Assembly: GCA_009363175.1 (NCBI GenBank)
Contig: CP045205.1
Span: 2,666,001-2,730,000, forward strand
Source: Citrobacter telavivensis
GTDB taxonomy: Bacteria > Pseudomonadota > Gammaproteobacteria > Enterobacterales > Enterobacteriaceae
DNA: 64,000 nt
Direction of reading: 5' to 3'
Below, one piece after another: positions 26,797 to 34,916 of this stretch (positions within the stretch are counted from its first letter, which is position 1; each line of letters opens with the position of its first letter). A program made the position numbers and the translations under genes. The notes under the pieces were generated by a model. The model saw nothing but the letters and a program-made list of their open reading frames with translations, ran no database searches and was not told where the DNA came from.

Positions 26797-27257
26797 GTAA
26801 AAATACCGCTGTTTTGCTCCTGATCGTATTCTTCAGTACGACAGTTATTTCCGGGGCTTTTCTGTTTTACATACTTTTCAAATCTTCATACCTGGAGTGT
26901 ATTGGCGATGCCGACTGGAATGTTGATGATGCACGTTTTGTAGGTACCGTTTCCTTTCAGATGCATAAGAAGGAGGGGCTGGCTGTCATTACGGGGAAAG
27001 TTGATGGGGAGACAAGTGTTAACGTGAATCGGCTGGTCTACTTTAACTATACCCAGCAGTTCAGGACGCGGATTTTACATACGGTACGCATTGTCAAAAC
27101 CTTTTCCGATACCGTTAATGATGAAACGCTCGAAAAGATATTATCCCAATTTTATCTGAGGACAGGAGGCGAATTGACCCTGGCCGTAGAGGAATATCAA
27201 TCAGCGTATGTCTTTTCAAACGCCAATGTGCCCTATCTGTTTTGTAGAAAGAAGTGA
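26793..27257 (+). CDS. FidL-like membrane-anchored protein
   Basis: Protein of 154 residues with an N-terminal membrane helix (about 5-29, NTAVLLLIVFFSTTVISGAF) and a periplasmic domain with the FidL-like pattern (WNVDDARFVGTVSFQ and a conserved Tyr-rich strand). Two Cys (36 and 151) could pair. The start is the ATG of the ATGA overlap with the upstream regulator gene, so the two are translationally coupled. By analogy with ToxR-ToxS and MarT-FidL it may stabilise or sense for the regulator. That role is inferred. Confidence 0.8.
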   Translation: MSKNTAVLLLIVFFSTTVISGAFLFYILFKSSYLECIGDADWNVDDARFVGTVSFQMHKKEGLAVITGKVDGETSVNVNRLVYFNYTQQFRTRILHTVRIVKTFSDTVNDETLEKILSQFYLRTGGELTLAVEEYQSAYVFSNANVPYLFCRKK

Positions 27258-27366
27258 TACACGCTTAAGGGCGGTTGATGACACTTTCGACGAACAGGTG
27301 TACCCGCGCGTGCTGTAGTCCGAAGACGATCGCCTGACTGTGATTGCGAATTCCCTGCGACAACAA

Positions 27367-27690
27367 TTATCTGCGGATTGGGGCATTTCGCATAAACAGA
27401 CCGCGGGCGGGATTATTGGCAAACCCATCCCGGGCAGGGTTGCCACCGGGGGTGGCGAAATTGTCGGATATCAGCGGATCGCCGATAAAAAATCTGGGTT
27501 TCCTGCTGTGTTTGCTAAACAGAGCGATGCCGACATCACCGCCACCATCCATGTTTATCCCCCATCCTGGCGTCGTGGCGCTGAGATCGCGTTCCATCCC
27601 GGCCTGTCTCTGAAGCGCGTTAGCGGCGACCGGAGCAGAAGAAAGGAAAAATAACGTGAAAATGACGGGACAGGCACTCGACGATCGTTT
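27367..27690 (-). CDS. Small secreted protein of unknown function
   Basis: Frame of 107 residues starting at 27690 with a good signal peptide (MKRSSSACPVIFTLFFL, then PVAANA before LQRQAG). An AGG site lies nine bases upstream. The mature part is Gly/Pro/Arg-rich (SATTPGWGINMDGGGDVGIALF and ATPGGNPARDGFANNPARG). I do not recognise a family. It is in the last part of the leuZ-yecA island. An opposite-strand frame overlaps it, but has no signal peptide. Confidence 0.5.
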   Translation of the reverse strand, partial: KRSSSACPVIFTLFFLSSAPVAANALQRQAGMERDLSATTPGWGINMDGGGDVGIALFSKHSRKPRFFIGDPLISDNFATPGGNPARDGFANNPARGLFMRNAPIRR

Positions 27691-27840
27691 CATGATAAAA
27701 ACCTGGTAAAGCATGACGAGTAAAGTATAGCCCTTGCTACCAGAAGTCAGTGTTAACGGATCCCGCGGCAATCAGTATCGGTTTCCTCGTTCGCCATGTA
27801 AGATAGCCGCTGGCGAGAGTGTTTACCGAGGACAAGCATG

Positions 27841-28506
27841 ATGAAAACGGGACCGTTGAACGAAAGTGAACTGGAGTGGCTGGATGATGTACTGACCAAG
27901 TACAACACCGAGCATGCCATTCTGGACGTGGCAGAACTGGATGGGCTGCTGACGGCTGTACTCAGTTCGCCACGTGAAATTGAGCCAGAGCAGTGGCTGG
28001 TTGCCGTATGGGGTGGGGCGCAATATGTGCCGCGCTGGTCCTCTGAAAAAGAGATGACGCGCTTTATGAATCTCGCTTTCCAGCATATGGCGGACACCGC
28101 TGACCGGCTGAATGATTTCCCGGAACAGTTTGAACCGCTGTTTGGTCTGCGCGAAATTGAAGGGCGTGAGATTACCATTGTGGAAGAGTGGTGCTTTGGC
28201 TACATGCGCGGCGTCGCGCTTTCCGACTGGTCTGCGTTACCTGACACCCTGAAACCGGCCCTGGATGCTATTGCGCTGCACGGCACAGAAGAGAATTTCG
28301 AGGTGGTTGAGAAACTGACTCCGGAAGCGTTTGAAGAGAGCGTTGACGCGATTCGCCTCGCGGCGCTGGATCTCCACGCGTACTGGATGGCGCACCCGCA
28401 GGAGACGCCGGTGCAGGTACCGGTGAAAGCGGAAGGGAAGGTGGGCCGTAACGATCCGTGTCCGTGTGGAAGCGGCAAAAAATACAAGCAGTGCTGTCTG
28501 CACTAG
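27841..28506 (+). CDS. yecA: YecA, SEC-C zinc-motif protein
   Basis: Protein of 221 residues with the conserved UPF0149 N-terminal part and a C-terminal SEC-C zinc motif (RNDPCPCGSGKKYKQCCLH), as found at the end of SecA. In E. coli YecA binds ribosomes and SecA-related partners, but the role here is by analogy. The start is placed at 27841 rather than 27838 for better distance (8 bases) to GAGGA. It is the core gene that marks the right end of the island. Confidence 0.94.
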   Translation: MKTGPLNESELEWLDDVLTKYNTEHAILDVAELDGLLTAVLSSPREIEPEQWLVAVWGGAQYVPRWSSEKEMTRFMNLAFQHMADTADRLNDFPEQFEPLFGLREIEGREITIVEEWCFGYMRGVALSDWSALPDTLKPALDAIALHGTEENFEVVEKLTPEAFEESVDAIRLAALDLHAYWMAHPQETPVQVPVKAEGKVGRNDPCPCGSGKKYKQCCLH

Positions 28507-28513
28507 CACGAAG

Positions 28514-28539
28514 AGAAAAGGGGCATTAGCCCCTTTTCT
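28514..28539. terminator. Bidirectional terminator between yecA and tyrP
   Basis: AGAAAAGGGGC, loop ATTA, GCCCCTTTTCT. An A-rich start and T-rich end let it serve both converging genes. Confidence 0.9.
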
Positions 28540-28554
28540 ATCCACTCGATAATA

Positions 28555-29766
28555 TTATCCCACTTCGGGCAGTAGTCCCGCGGCTATCAAAAACTGCACG
28601 CCAATCACCCCAATGCCACACATAAACACCAGTGCTAAGGCGGGACGTCCGCCCCGCACGCGGTAGCCCGCCTGCGGATTCTGTTTGCGACTTTGCCATG
28701 CCAACAGTGAAGGAACGATCAGCGCCAGTACCGCCAGTGCGACGCCGGCATAGCCCAGCGCCATCACAAAACCTCGCGGATAGAAGAGGGCGAAGGCCAG
28801 CGGCGGCAGAAAGGTGATCGCACCCGTTTGTATCCGGCCAGACGCCGAATTACGGCGCTGAAACAGATCGGCCAGATAATCGAACAGCCCCAGCGCGACG
28901 CCGAGGAAGGAGGTCGCCAGTGCTAAGTCAGCAAAGAGATGCACCGCCAGTTCAACGTGCGGCGAGGCAACAACTTCCCGCAGCGCCTGGAGCAAACCGT
29001 TCAGACCGGCATGATTTGCCAGCAGTCCCATAAATGTTGTGGAATCGATACTGCCCAGCGTCGCCAACTGCCAGAAAATATAGGCCACTAACGGAATCGC
29101 GCTGCCGGTGATAAACACCCAACGTAGTTTGCGAATATTACCTTCCATGTAGCTCACGATGCTGGGAACGCTGCCGTGAAAGCCAAAAGAGGTAAAGATG
29201 ACCGGGATAGCTGAAAGCGCCAGCCCCTGCTCAAGCGGCAGAGTCAGGAGATTGACTTTATGAATGTGCGGCATCAGCAGCGCCAGCATCACCACCAGGA
29301 AGATGATCTTGGCGCTGAACAGAAAACGGTTAAACAGATCGACCAGCGAGGTACCCACACAGACGACGCCGCCGGCAACAAAGGTGAACAGCAGGACGCC
29401 TGTGGTGGGCGACATCTGCGTCCCGCTCCAGTCGCTGATACTGGAGGCGAGCAATTCCCCCGCGCCGCTGATATAGGCTGCCGTCAGCGCGTACATCAGG
29501 AACATCATACTGAAGCCGGTTATCCACTGACCGTAGCGTCCGAGATAGCGTTTTGCCAGCGTGCCCAGTCCGGTATCCGCCGGGACGTGCTGATACACTT
29601 CAAGCAGCAACAGCGCGGTGTAGCACATCAACGCCCACAGCCCAATTAATAACGCAAAAGTGACGCCAAAACCGACCCCGGCGGCTGCCAAAGGCATCGC
29701 CAGCATCCCTGCGCCAATCGTGGTGCCCGCCACGATGAAAACACTTCCCAGAGTTCTATTCTTCAC
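28555..29766 (-). CDS. tyrP: Tyrosine-specific transport protein
   Basis: Proton-coupled tyrosine importer of 403 residues in the inner membrane, from the aromatic amino acid permease family (with Mtr and TnaB). About 11 hydrophobic helices, starting with GSVFIVAGTTIGAGMLAMP, the family signature. TyrR-type operator elements lie upstream at about 29858-29875. Length and sequence match E. coli TyrP. Confidence 0.96.
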   Translation of the reverse strand: MKNRTLGSVFIVAGTTIGAGMLAMPLAAAGVGFGVTFALLIGLWALMCYTALLLLEVYQHVPADTGLGTLAKRYLGRYGQWITGFSMMFLMYALTAAYISGAGELLASSISDWSGTQMSPTTGVLLFTFVAGGVVCVGTSLVDLFNRFLFSAKIIFLVVMLALLMPHIHKVNLLTLPLEQGLALSAIPVIFTSFGFHGSVPSIVSYMEGNIRKLRWVFITGSAIPLVAYIFWQLATLGSIDSTTFMGLLANHAGLNGLLQALREVVASPHVELAVHLFADLALATSFLGVALGLFDYLADLFQRRNSASGRIQTGAITFLPPLAFALFYPRGFVMALGYAGVALAVLALIVPSLLAWQSRKQNPQAGYRVRGGRPALALVFMCGIGVIGVQFLIAAGLLPEVG

Positions 29767-29857
29767 GCTTTACACTATCCCAGAGATAAATGACGGTTAG
29801 ATCTGCGGCGCAGGGTAAGGCAAAACGTTATTTTCGTCAAATGACCGTTACATCGAC

Positions 29858-29875
29858 CGTACAAAAATATTTACA
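29858..29875. promoter_or_regulatory. Likely TyrR box upstream of tyrP
   Basis: CGTACA, six bases, TTTACA. The right half matches the TyrR consensus (TGTAAA-N6-TTTACA) fully, the left half four of six. E. coli tyrP is controlled by TyrR at boxes of this kind, so the call fits the gene. Confidence 0.65.
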
Positions 29876-29958
29876 CACTTGAGTGACCGCAACCTGCGTT
29901 AGCGCAAAGCAGCGGATTCCGTATCGCCGTAGGCTACGCACTTTATTGAGGAGGAATG

Positions 29959-30198
29959 ATGGATTCTGTACACGGTCACGAAGTGCTGAATATGATGATT
30001 GAGTCAGGCGAGCAATATTCTACGGCAAGCCTGGAAGCAGCGATTAAGACCCGGTTTGGTGAAACGGCGCGTTTTCATACCTGCTCAGCATCGGACATGA
30101 CGGCGAGAGAACTGGTGGCATTTCTGGCGGCGAAAGGGAAGTTTATTGCTCAGGATGACGGTTTCTCTACGCATGAAAGCAAGATCTGCCGTCATTAA
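29959..30198 (+). CDS. yecH: Conserved small protein YecH (DUF2492)
   Basis: Protein of 79 residues. Cys and His residues (HTCSAS and KICRH at the end) suggest possible metal binding, but the function is unknown. The start at 29959 is chosen since the strong GAGGAGGA site touches the ATG at 29956. A hairpin follows the stop. Confidence 0.9.
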   Translation: MDSVHGHEVLNMMIESGEQYSTASLEAAIKTRFGETARFHTCSASDMTARELVAFLAAKGKFIAQDDGFSTHESKICRH

Positions 30199-30200
30199 GA

Positions 30201-30227
30201 AAACGGTGAGGAATTTCCTCACCGTTT
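30201..30227. terminator. Terminator between yecH and ftnA
   Basis: AAACGGTGAGGAA and TTCCTCACCGTTT form a long near-perfect stem. It sits between converging genes and can act both ways. Confidence 0.85.
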
Positions 30228-30231
30228 ACGA

Positions 30232-30729
30232 TTAATTTGCGGTATCGAGCGTCGACAGCTCTTTATCAATAAAATACAAACCTTCGCCGCTTTTCCCTGC
30301 CAGCGTTAATTTATCAATCACCGATTTAAACAATTTTTCTTCTTCATGCTGTTCGGCAACATACCATTGCAGGAAATTAAAGGTCGGATAGTCCTGGCTG
30401 GTCATGGCCGCATGCGCCAGCTCGTTAATTTTCTGGGTGATCAACTGTTCGTGTTCGTAGGTCACGCGGAATAATTCGTCCAGCGATCCATATTCAGCAA
30501 AAGGTGATGAGACGGTATTAATGCGTGGCAGGCTGCCGGTATCGGTCAGATAGTCGAACAGGCGCTGCATGTGGGTCATCTCTTCCTGTGCGTGGCGACG
30601 CAGGAACGCGGCGGCCCCTTCAAAGCTGTGGTAGCTGCACCAGGCACTCATCTGCTGATAGAGCAGGGAGGAATATAATTCCAGGTTCATTTGCTCATTC
30701 AGTTTGTCGATCATTTCTGTTTTCAGCAT
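30232..30729 (-). CDS. ftnA: Non-heme ferritin A
   Basis: Iron-storage protein of 165 residues that forms a 24-subunit shell. The ferroxidase residues are visible: Glu in NLELYSSLLYQ, ExxH in RRHAQEEMTHMQRL, and Glu/Gln in AEQHEEEKLFK. It lacks the heme-binding Met of bacterioferritin. In E. coli ftnA is induced by iron-loaded Fur. The upstream AT-rich gap (30730-30911) should hold the promoter. Confidence 0.96.
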   Translation of the reverse strand: MLKTEMIDKLNEQMNLELYSSLLYQQMSAWCSYHSFEGAAAFLRRHAQEEMTHMQRLFDYLTDTGSLPRINTVSSPFAEYGSLDELFRVTYEHEQLITQKINELAHAAMTSQDYPTFNFLQWYVAEQHEEEKLFKSVIDKLTLAGKSGEGLYFIDKELSTLDTAN

Positions 30730-30911
30730 GACTTCGCTCCACGAAATTCATAAATATGTTGATGTGGCGTCACTATAATTTGTTATTTAAATATTTGCAA
30801 AAGGTAAAATAATAAATTTAATTATTAAAAATACGAATGGGAATAAAACGCATTTGCGCTATAAAATAATCAGCGTGCGATAAATCAGGCCAGTTAATAC
30901 TGGCCCATAAA

Positions 30912-31247
30912 TTAATAATAATGAGGCGTTGTTGGCGAAATGGCGACGCCCTGACACTGCCAGGAGAGTGTGATTTTGGTATTCATGCACAACGATCCGG
31001 CATAAACGCTACAGGTGCTTACGGGTTGGCCGAATGACCGGGCGCTGGCGTAGCCTAATTGTTGACACGCACGCGTGGCGGTACCCTGGGCGATATAGTC
31101 ATCGGTATGGGCGTTTTGTAACATCGCCTGATCGTAACTCAACCGCACTACGCCGGTCGTCGTGCTGACATCACTCACCTGCGCCTGTCTGTTGATCGTA
31201 CATCCCGTCAGGAGTATCAGTGAGAGGGCAATAAAAAGAGTCTTCAT
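30912..31247 (-). CDS. yecR: YecR-like lipoprotein
   Basis: Lipoprotein of 111 residues with signal sequence and lipobox (LLTGC, Cys16). Four further Cys in the mature part may form disulfides. In E. coli yecR is controlled by FlhDC/FliA as part of the flagellar regulon, but its role is unknown. A -10-like GCCGATGC lies upstream on the minus strand, without a good TAAA at 15 bases, so flagellar control here is not shown. Confidence 0.88.
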   Translation of the reverse strand: MKTLFIALSLILLTGCTINRQAQVSDVSTTTGVVRLSYDQAMLQNAHTDDYIAQGTATRACQQLGYASARSFGQPVSTCSVYAGSLCMNTKITLSWQCQGVAISPTTPHYY

Positions 31248-31509
31248 GGTATCGCTCTGAATGTTCGGTGATACGCTATCCTAATTCACGCATCGGCGTT
31301 TCAATGGCCTGAATAACTTATAAATCAGCAACGACTAATCCACACGACGGGAGAGACGGTTTGCGGTCAGTGGATGAAAATGTGAAACTGCTCCTTATTT
31401 TTAAAACCATTTTTCACAAAATTTGAAAGTATGTTTGCTAAGTAGTACTGTGCGGTATCGTGATTGACTCAAGGCGGGACTTCCCGCATCGCATTCAGGA
31501 GAAGACAGA

Positions 31510-32148
31510 ATGAAAATTGCACTGATGATGGAAAACAGCCAGGCGGGCAAAAACGCCATCATTCACCGTGAACTTAAAGCGGTTGCGGATGAAAAGGGCT
31601 TTCCGGTATTCAACGTCGGGATGAGCGACGAGAATGACCACCATCTGACCTACATCCATCTTGGCATCATGGCCAGCATTCTGCTGAATTCGAAAGCGGT
31701 TGATTTCGTCGTGACCGGTTGCGGTACGGGTCAGGGGGCGCTGATGTCGCTGAATATTCATCCGGGCGTGGTGTGCGGCTACTGCATCGATCCGGCGGAT
31801 GCGTTCCTGTTTGCGCAAATTAACAACGGTAACGCATTGTCTCTGCCGTTTGCGAAGGGCTTTGGCTGGGGAGCGGAACTGAACGTGCGCTTTATCTTTG
31901 AAAAAGCCTTTACGGGCCGGAACGGTGAAGGTTACCCGCCAGAGCGTAAAGAACCACAGGTACGTAACGCCGGGATCCTCAATCAGGTCAAAGCGGCGGT
32001 CGTGAAAGACAACTATCTTGATACGCTGCGCGCGATCGATCCGGAGCTGGTGAAGACAGCGGTTTCCGGTCAACGTTTCCAGCAGTGCTTCTTTGAAAAT
32101 GGTCAGAATAAAGAGATTGAAGCGTTTGTTCGCGAAATCCTCGGCTGA
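31510..32148 (+). CDS. RpiB/LacA/LacB-family sugar-phosphate isomerase
   Basis: Protein of 212 residues. The N-terminal part has the RpiB/LacAB fold pattern (MKIALMMENSQAGKNAI, VVTGCGTGQGALMSLN with the active-site Cys, and the NNGNALSLP loop). It is longer than RpiB (about 150), with a C-terminal extension of about 60 residues. The substrate is not known. No transporter or kinase shares an operon with it; a REP element follows and the MFS gene converges. An AGGAG site precedes the ATG. Confidence 0.85.
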   Translation: MKIALMMENSQAGKNAIIHRELKAVADEKGFPVFNVGMSDENDHHLTYIHLGIMASILLNSKAVDFVVTGCGTGQGALMSLNIHPGVVCGYCIDPADAFLFAQINNGNALSLPFAKGFGWGAELNVRFIFEKAFTGRNGEGYPPERKEPQVRNAGILNQVKAAVVKDNYLDTLRAIDPELVKTAVSGQRFQQCFFENGQNKEIEAFVREILG

Positions 32149-32159
32149 TTATTGCTGAA

Positions 32160-32189
32160 AAGCCGGATGGCGCAATGCGCTTCCGGCTT
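32160..32189. repeat. REP-like element after the RpiB-like gene
   Basis: AAGCCGGA ... TCCGGCTT with an inner GCGCAATGCGC. This is the common enteric REP pattern (GCCGGATGGCG...CCGGC). It lies between converging genes. Confidence 0.85.
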
Positions 32190-32195
32190 CACACA

Positions 32196-33614
32196 TCACT
32201 GCCTTGCAGACACCGCGCTCCCCGCATTCTTCGTCAACCGTAATGTATCCACCATGCCAATCAGGCAAATAAGCGCGATGGCCACAAATGCCAGACGGAA
32301 GCTGATGCCAGGAATTGCGCTCATCCCCAGCCATTCACTCACATTCGCGCCAATACGAATACCGATTGCACCCAGCGAAATCCCCAGTCCAACGGCCAGT
32401 TGTGTGGCGGTGCTGAACAAGGTATTGGCATAGCTCATCTGGGCGGAAGGAACGTCTGAAAAAGCCAGCGTGCTGATGCCGGTAAACTGAATCGAACGGA
32501 ACACGCCGCCAAGATACAGCACCAGCAAAATAAGCCAGACGGGAGTGGTCGGAGTGATCAGCGCGCAGGCGAGCAGGGCCAGCACATTGAGCGTCCCGTT
32601 AATCAGCAGTAGCTTTTTAAAGCCGAGCCAGCGGATGAGCGGTGTGGTGGCGGGCTTAATGGTCAGGTTGCCGACAAATACCGCCAGTACCAGCGAACCG
32701 GCCTGAAAGGCATTCATGCCAAATCCCACCTGAAACATGAGCGGCAGAAGAAAAGGCACGGCGCTGATAGAAGCCCGGAACAGCGAGCCTCCGTACATGG
32801 TGACGCGAAACGTTGGGACCTGCATGGCGTCGAGGCGAATCATTGGATAGCTGGCCCGCTTGAAATGGCGCAGAGAAAAGGCAAATGTCCCCACGCCAAG
32901 CGCCAGCAAGACTATCGTCAATCCGCCTTCGGGATGTTGCGCGCCCAGCAACTCCATCGCATAGACCAGGCTGACCATCGCAATAGCGGTGGCGATGAAA
33001 CCAGGAAGATCGAAGGGACGCCGATCGTCATCGCGGATATTGGGAATAAATCGCAGCGCCAGTGCGATCGCCAGCAGGCCCAGGGGCACGTTAATAAAGA
33101 AGATCCAGCGCCAGTTGGCATAGCTGGTGATAAACCCGCCGAGCGGTGGGCCAATGATGGGGGCAACCAGTGCAGGCCAGGTTAAGGTGGCGATAGCCGT
33201 AATCAACTGATGCTTTGGCGTGGTGCGCAATACCGCTAAGCGACCAACCGGAACCATCAGTGCGCCACCCACGCCCTGCAGGATACGCATTGCCAGGAAG
33301 CCCTCCAGCGTCGTGGAAAGACCGCACAGTACTGACGCGAGGGTGAAAATGGCGAGGGCGAGCGTAAAGATTTTGCGTGCGCCAAAACGATCGGCTATCC
33401 AGCCGCTGGCCGGGATGAGAACCGCCAGGGTAATCAGATAGGCGCTGATACCAATGTTTAAATCAACCGCCGGAACACCGAAACTTTTGGCCATATCGGG
33501 CAGGGCGGTCGCGATCACCGTACCGTCAATAAACTCCATAAAAAATGCCCCTGCGACGAGCAGGGCGGCAGGGGAGATACCTCGCTTGCTTTCTATGATC
33601 CGATCTTCTTGCAT
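32196..33614 (-). CDS. DHA2-family MFS transporter
   Basis: Inner-membrane drug:proton antiporter-like protein of 472 residues with about 14 membrane helices, similar to MdtD. The family motif A is GWIADRFGARKIF and motif C-like PAL-GPPLGGFI is visible (APIIGPPLGGFI). The motif FMEFIDGTVIATALPDMA in helix 1 is the D1 signature. A TTG start at 33632 is possible, but ATG 33614 is preferred. Substrate is not known. It is divergent from azuC, sharing a region with two CRP-like sites. Confidence 0.88.
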   Translation of the reverse strand: MQEDRIIESKRGISPAALLVAGAFFMEFIDGTVIATALPDMAKSFGVPAVDLNIGISAYLITLAVLIPASGWIADRFGARKIFTLALAIFTLASVLCGLSTTLEGFLAMRILQGVGGALMVPVGRLAVLRTTPKHQLITAIATLTWPALVAPIIGPPLGGFITSYANWRWIFFINVPLGLLAIALALRFIPNIRDDDRRPFDLPGFIATAIAMVSLVYAMELLGAQHPEGGLTIVLLALGVGTFAFSLRHFKRASYPMIRLDAMQVPTFRVTMYGGSLFRASISAVPFLLPLMFQVGFGMNAFQAGSLVLAVFVGNLTIKPATTPLIRWLGFKKLLLINGTLNVLALLACALITPTTPVWLILLVLYLGGVFRSIQFTGISTLAFSDVPSAQMSYANTLFSTATQLAVGLGISLGAIGIRIGANVSEWLGMSAIPGISFRLAFVAIALICLIGMVDTLRLTKNAGSAVSARQ

Positions 33615-33728
33615 GTTGTACTTGCCATTCAAAAAAAATTATAAAATTTTACCGGAACTGATAGTTACGTAGATGCTTGATTTACCAGCTAAACAGACAT
33701 AAATGCAAAGGATATGTAAATTTAAAAT

Positions 33729-33744
33729 AGTGATACTCATCACA
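33729..33744. promoter_or_regulatory. CRP-like site 1 upstream of azuC
   Basis: AGTGA, six bases, TCACA: one mismatch to TGTGA-N6-TCACA. It lies about 100 bases before the azuC start and between azuC and the MFS gene, so it could act on either. Confidence 0.6.
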
Positions 33745-33758
33745 AAACGGTTGATTTT

Positions 33759-33774
33759 TGTGATGGCGGTCATA
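33759..33774. promoter_or_regulatory. CRP-like site 2 upstream of azuC
   Basis: TGTGA, six bases, TCATA: one mismatch to the consensus. It lies 54-69 bases before the azuC start. E. coli azuC is known to respond to CRP through a site in this region. Confidence 0.65.
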
Positions 33775-33827
33775 TTATGTGTGTATAGACGATAACACCT
33801 GCATAACAACATATTTGGAGTCATGCC

Positions 33828-33911
33828 ATGAAACTGCGCAAAATCCTGAAAAGCATGTTTGAAAATTATTGCAAAACTTTCAAAGACGTACCGCCAGGCG
33901 CTATGTTCTGA
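33828..33911 (+). CDS. azuC: AzuC small protein / AzuCR dual-function RNA
   Basis: 27-residue protein (MKLRKILKSMFENYCKTF, then KDVPPGAMF), nearly the same as E. coli AzuC, with one residue less at the C-terminus. The amphipathic, basic N-terminal helix suits membrane association. In E. coli the transcript is also a base-pairing RNA (AzuR), acting on cadA and galE, and the protein binds GlpD. A good TTTGGAG site precedes the ATG, and a terminator follows at once. Confidence 0.92.
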   Translation: MKLRKILKSMFENYCKTFKDVPPGAMF

Positions 33912-33913
33912 TG

Positions 33914-33940
33914 AAAAAACCTGCTTCGGCAGGTTTTTTT
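33914..33940 (+). terminator. Terminator of azuC
   Basis: AAAAAACCTGC, loop TTCG, GCAGGTTTTTTT. It starts three bases after the stop. Confidence 0.95.
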
Positions 33941-34032
33941 ATGCCTGTCATTTGCGCTGGCAGGTCTGGCTATCGTTTTAGCGTCTGAATCGGTACTATG
34001 ACGGCCTTTCAACACTATCAGGAACGCCTACT

Positions 34033-34284
34033 ATGTCCCAACCGCTGAATGCCGATCAGGAACTGGTCTCTGACGTTGTCGCCTGTCAGCTCGTCATCAA
34101 ACAAATACTCGATGTTCTCGACGTGATTGCGCCTGTCGAAGTTCGTGAAAAAATGACCAGCCAGCTGAAACATATTGATTTTTCAACACATCCCGCTGCT
34201 GCCGATCCCGTCACGTTACGCGCTATCCAGAAAGCGATCGCGTTGATTGAACTGAAATTCACGCCGCAGGGCGAAGCTCACTAA
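34033..34284 (+). CDS. yecJ: Conserved protein YecJ (DUF2766)
   Basis: 83-residue protein almost identical to E. coli YecJ, helical (DVVACQLVIKQILDVLDVI), without signal or membrane helix. Function unknown. A short hairpin (CCTCCC/GGGAGG) at about 34327 follows the stop. Confidence 0.9.
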   Translation: MSQPLNADQELVSDVVACQLVIKQILDVLDVIAPVEVREKMTSQLKHIDFSTHPAAADPVTLRAIQKAIALIELKFTPQGEAH

Positions 34285-34412
34285 AATAAACCGTTGTTTT
34301 AGATTTTAGAAATACTTTTTGCGATACCTCCCCAAAGAGGGAGGCATCGGACTGAAAGGACTTTGCGAACTGGCCTGCTGGGGTGTGAAATGCAGGCCAA
34401 TGACGGGGTCAA

Positions 34413-34916
34413 TTAATGCTGTTGATAATTGACCACGTTGAGTACGTGCTGATCGGTTTGTGCCGGGCAGAGGCCTGCGCGTTTGGCGCTACGCACTTCA
34501 TCAAGAATTGTTTGCAACAACAGCCCATCTTGCTGCTGTTCTTTTTCCAGATCGTGGAGAAAATCGAGGGTTGGAGCATCATTCAGGGCTTCAGCTTCGT
34601 CAGTTAGCTGCGAAAGCGTGCTGGCGCGCTGTTCATAATCATCCATCGTTTTCTGAAACAGTTCTTCCAGCGAATGTAAATCCTCACCCGGTACGTCGAT
34701 GGCCTTCACGACCGGATTCGCCCCGGCATTTTTCATGAAGTTAAACACGCGCATCATTTGGGTGACGTTACTCTGAGCCTGAGTACGTAAGAAAGTCGCA
34801 GTACCCATCAGACGGTGTTCAGAACACCACTCACTCAGATGGAGGTAGAGATTGGAAGCATAAAACTCAAGATTCATTTGATTGTTGAGTTTGTGAACCA
34901 TTCCAACTGCAGCCAT
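34413..34916 (-). CDS. ftnB: Ferritin-like protein B
   Basis: 167-residue ferritin-like protein. The fold is kept (MNLEFYASNLYLHLSEWC, then FLHDLEKEQQQDGLL), but the ferroxidase pattern is weaker than in FtnA, as is typical of FtnB. The frame is open to 35006, but ATG 34916 with AAGGA is chosen and gives the E. coli length. In Salmonella ftnB helps repair iron-sulfur clusters. Confidence 0.93.
   Translation of the reverse strand: MAAVGMVHKLNNQMNLEFYASNLYLHLSEWCSEHRLMGTATFLRTQAQSNVTQMMRVFNFMKNAGANPVVKAIDVPGEDLHSLEELFQKTMDDYEQRASTLSQLTDEAEALNDAPTLDFLHDLEKEQQQDGLLLQTILDEVRSAKRAGLCPAQTDQHVLNVVNYQQH

Noticed and set aside
27340..27654. 104-codon plus-strand frame opposite the secreted protein
   Set aside because: No ribosome-binding site and no signal or domain pattern; the minus-strand frame with a signal peptide is the better reading.
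16252..27840. Attachment-site repeat of the leuZ 3' end and an integrase
   Set aside because: I looked for a second copy of the tRNA end (TTCAAGTCCCGCTCCGGG) near the island end and for an integrase gene. None was seen, so no att site or mobile element is claimed.
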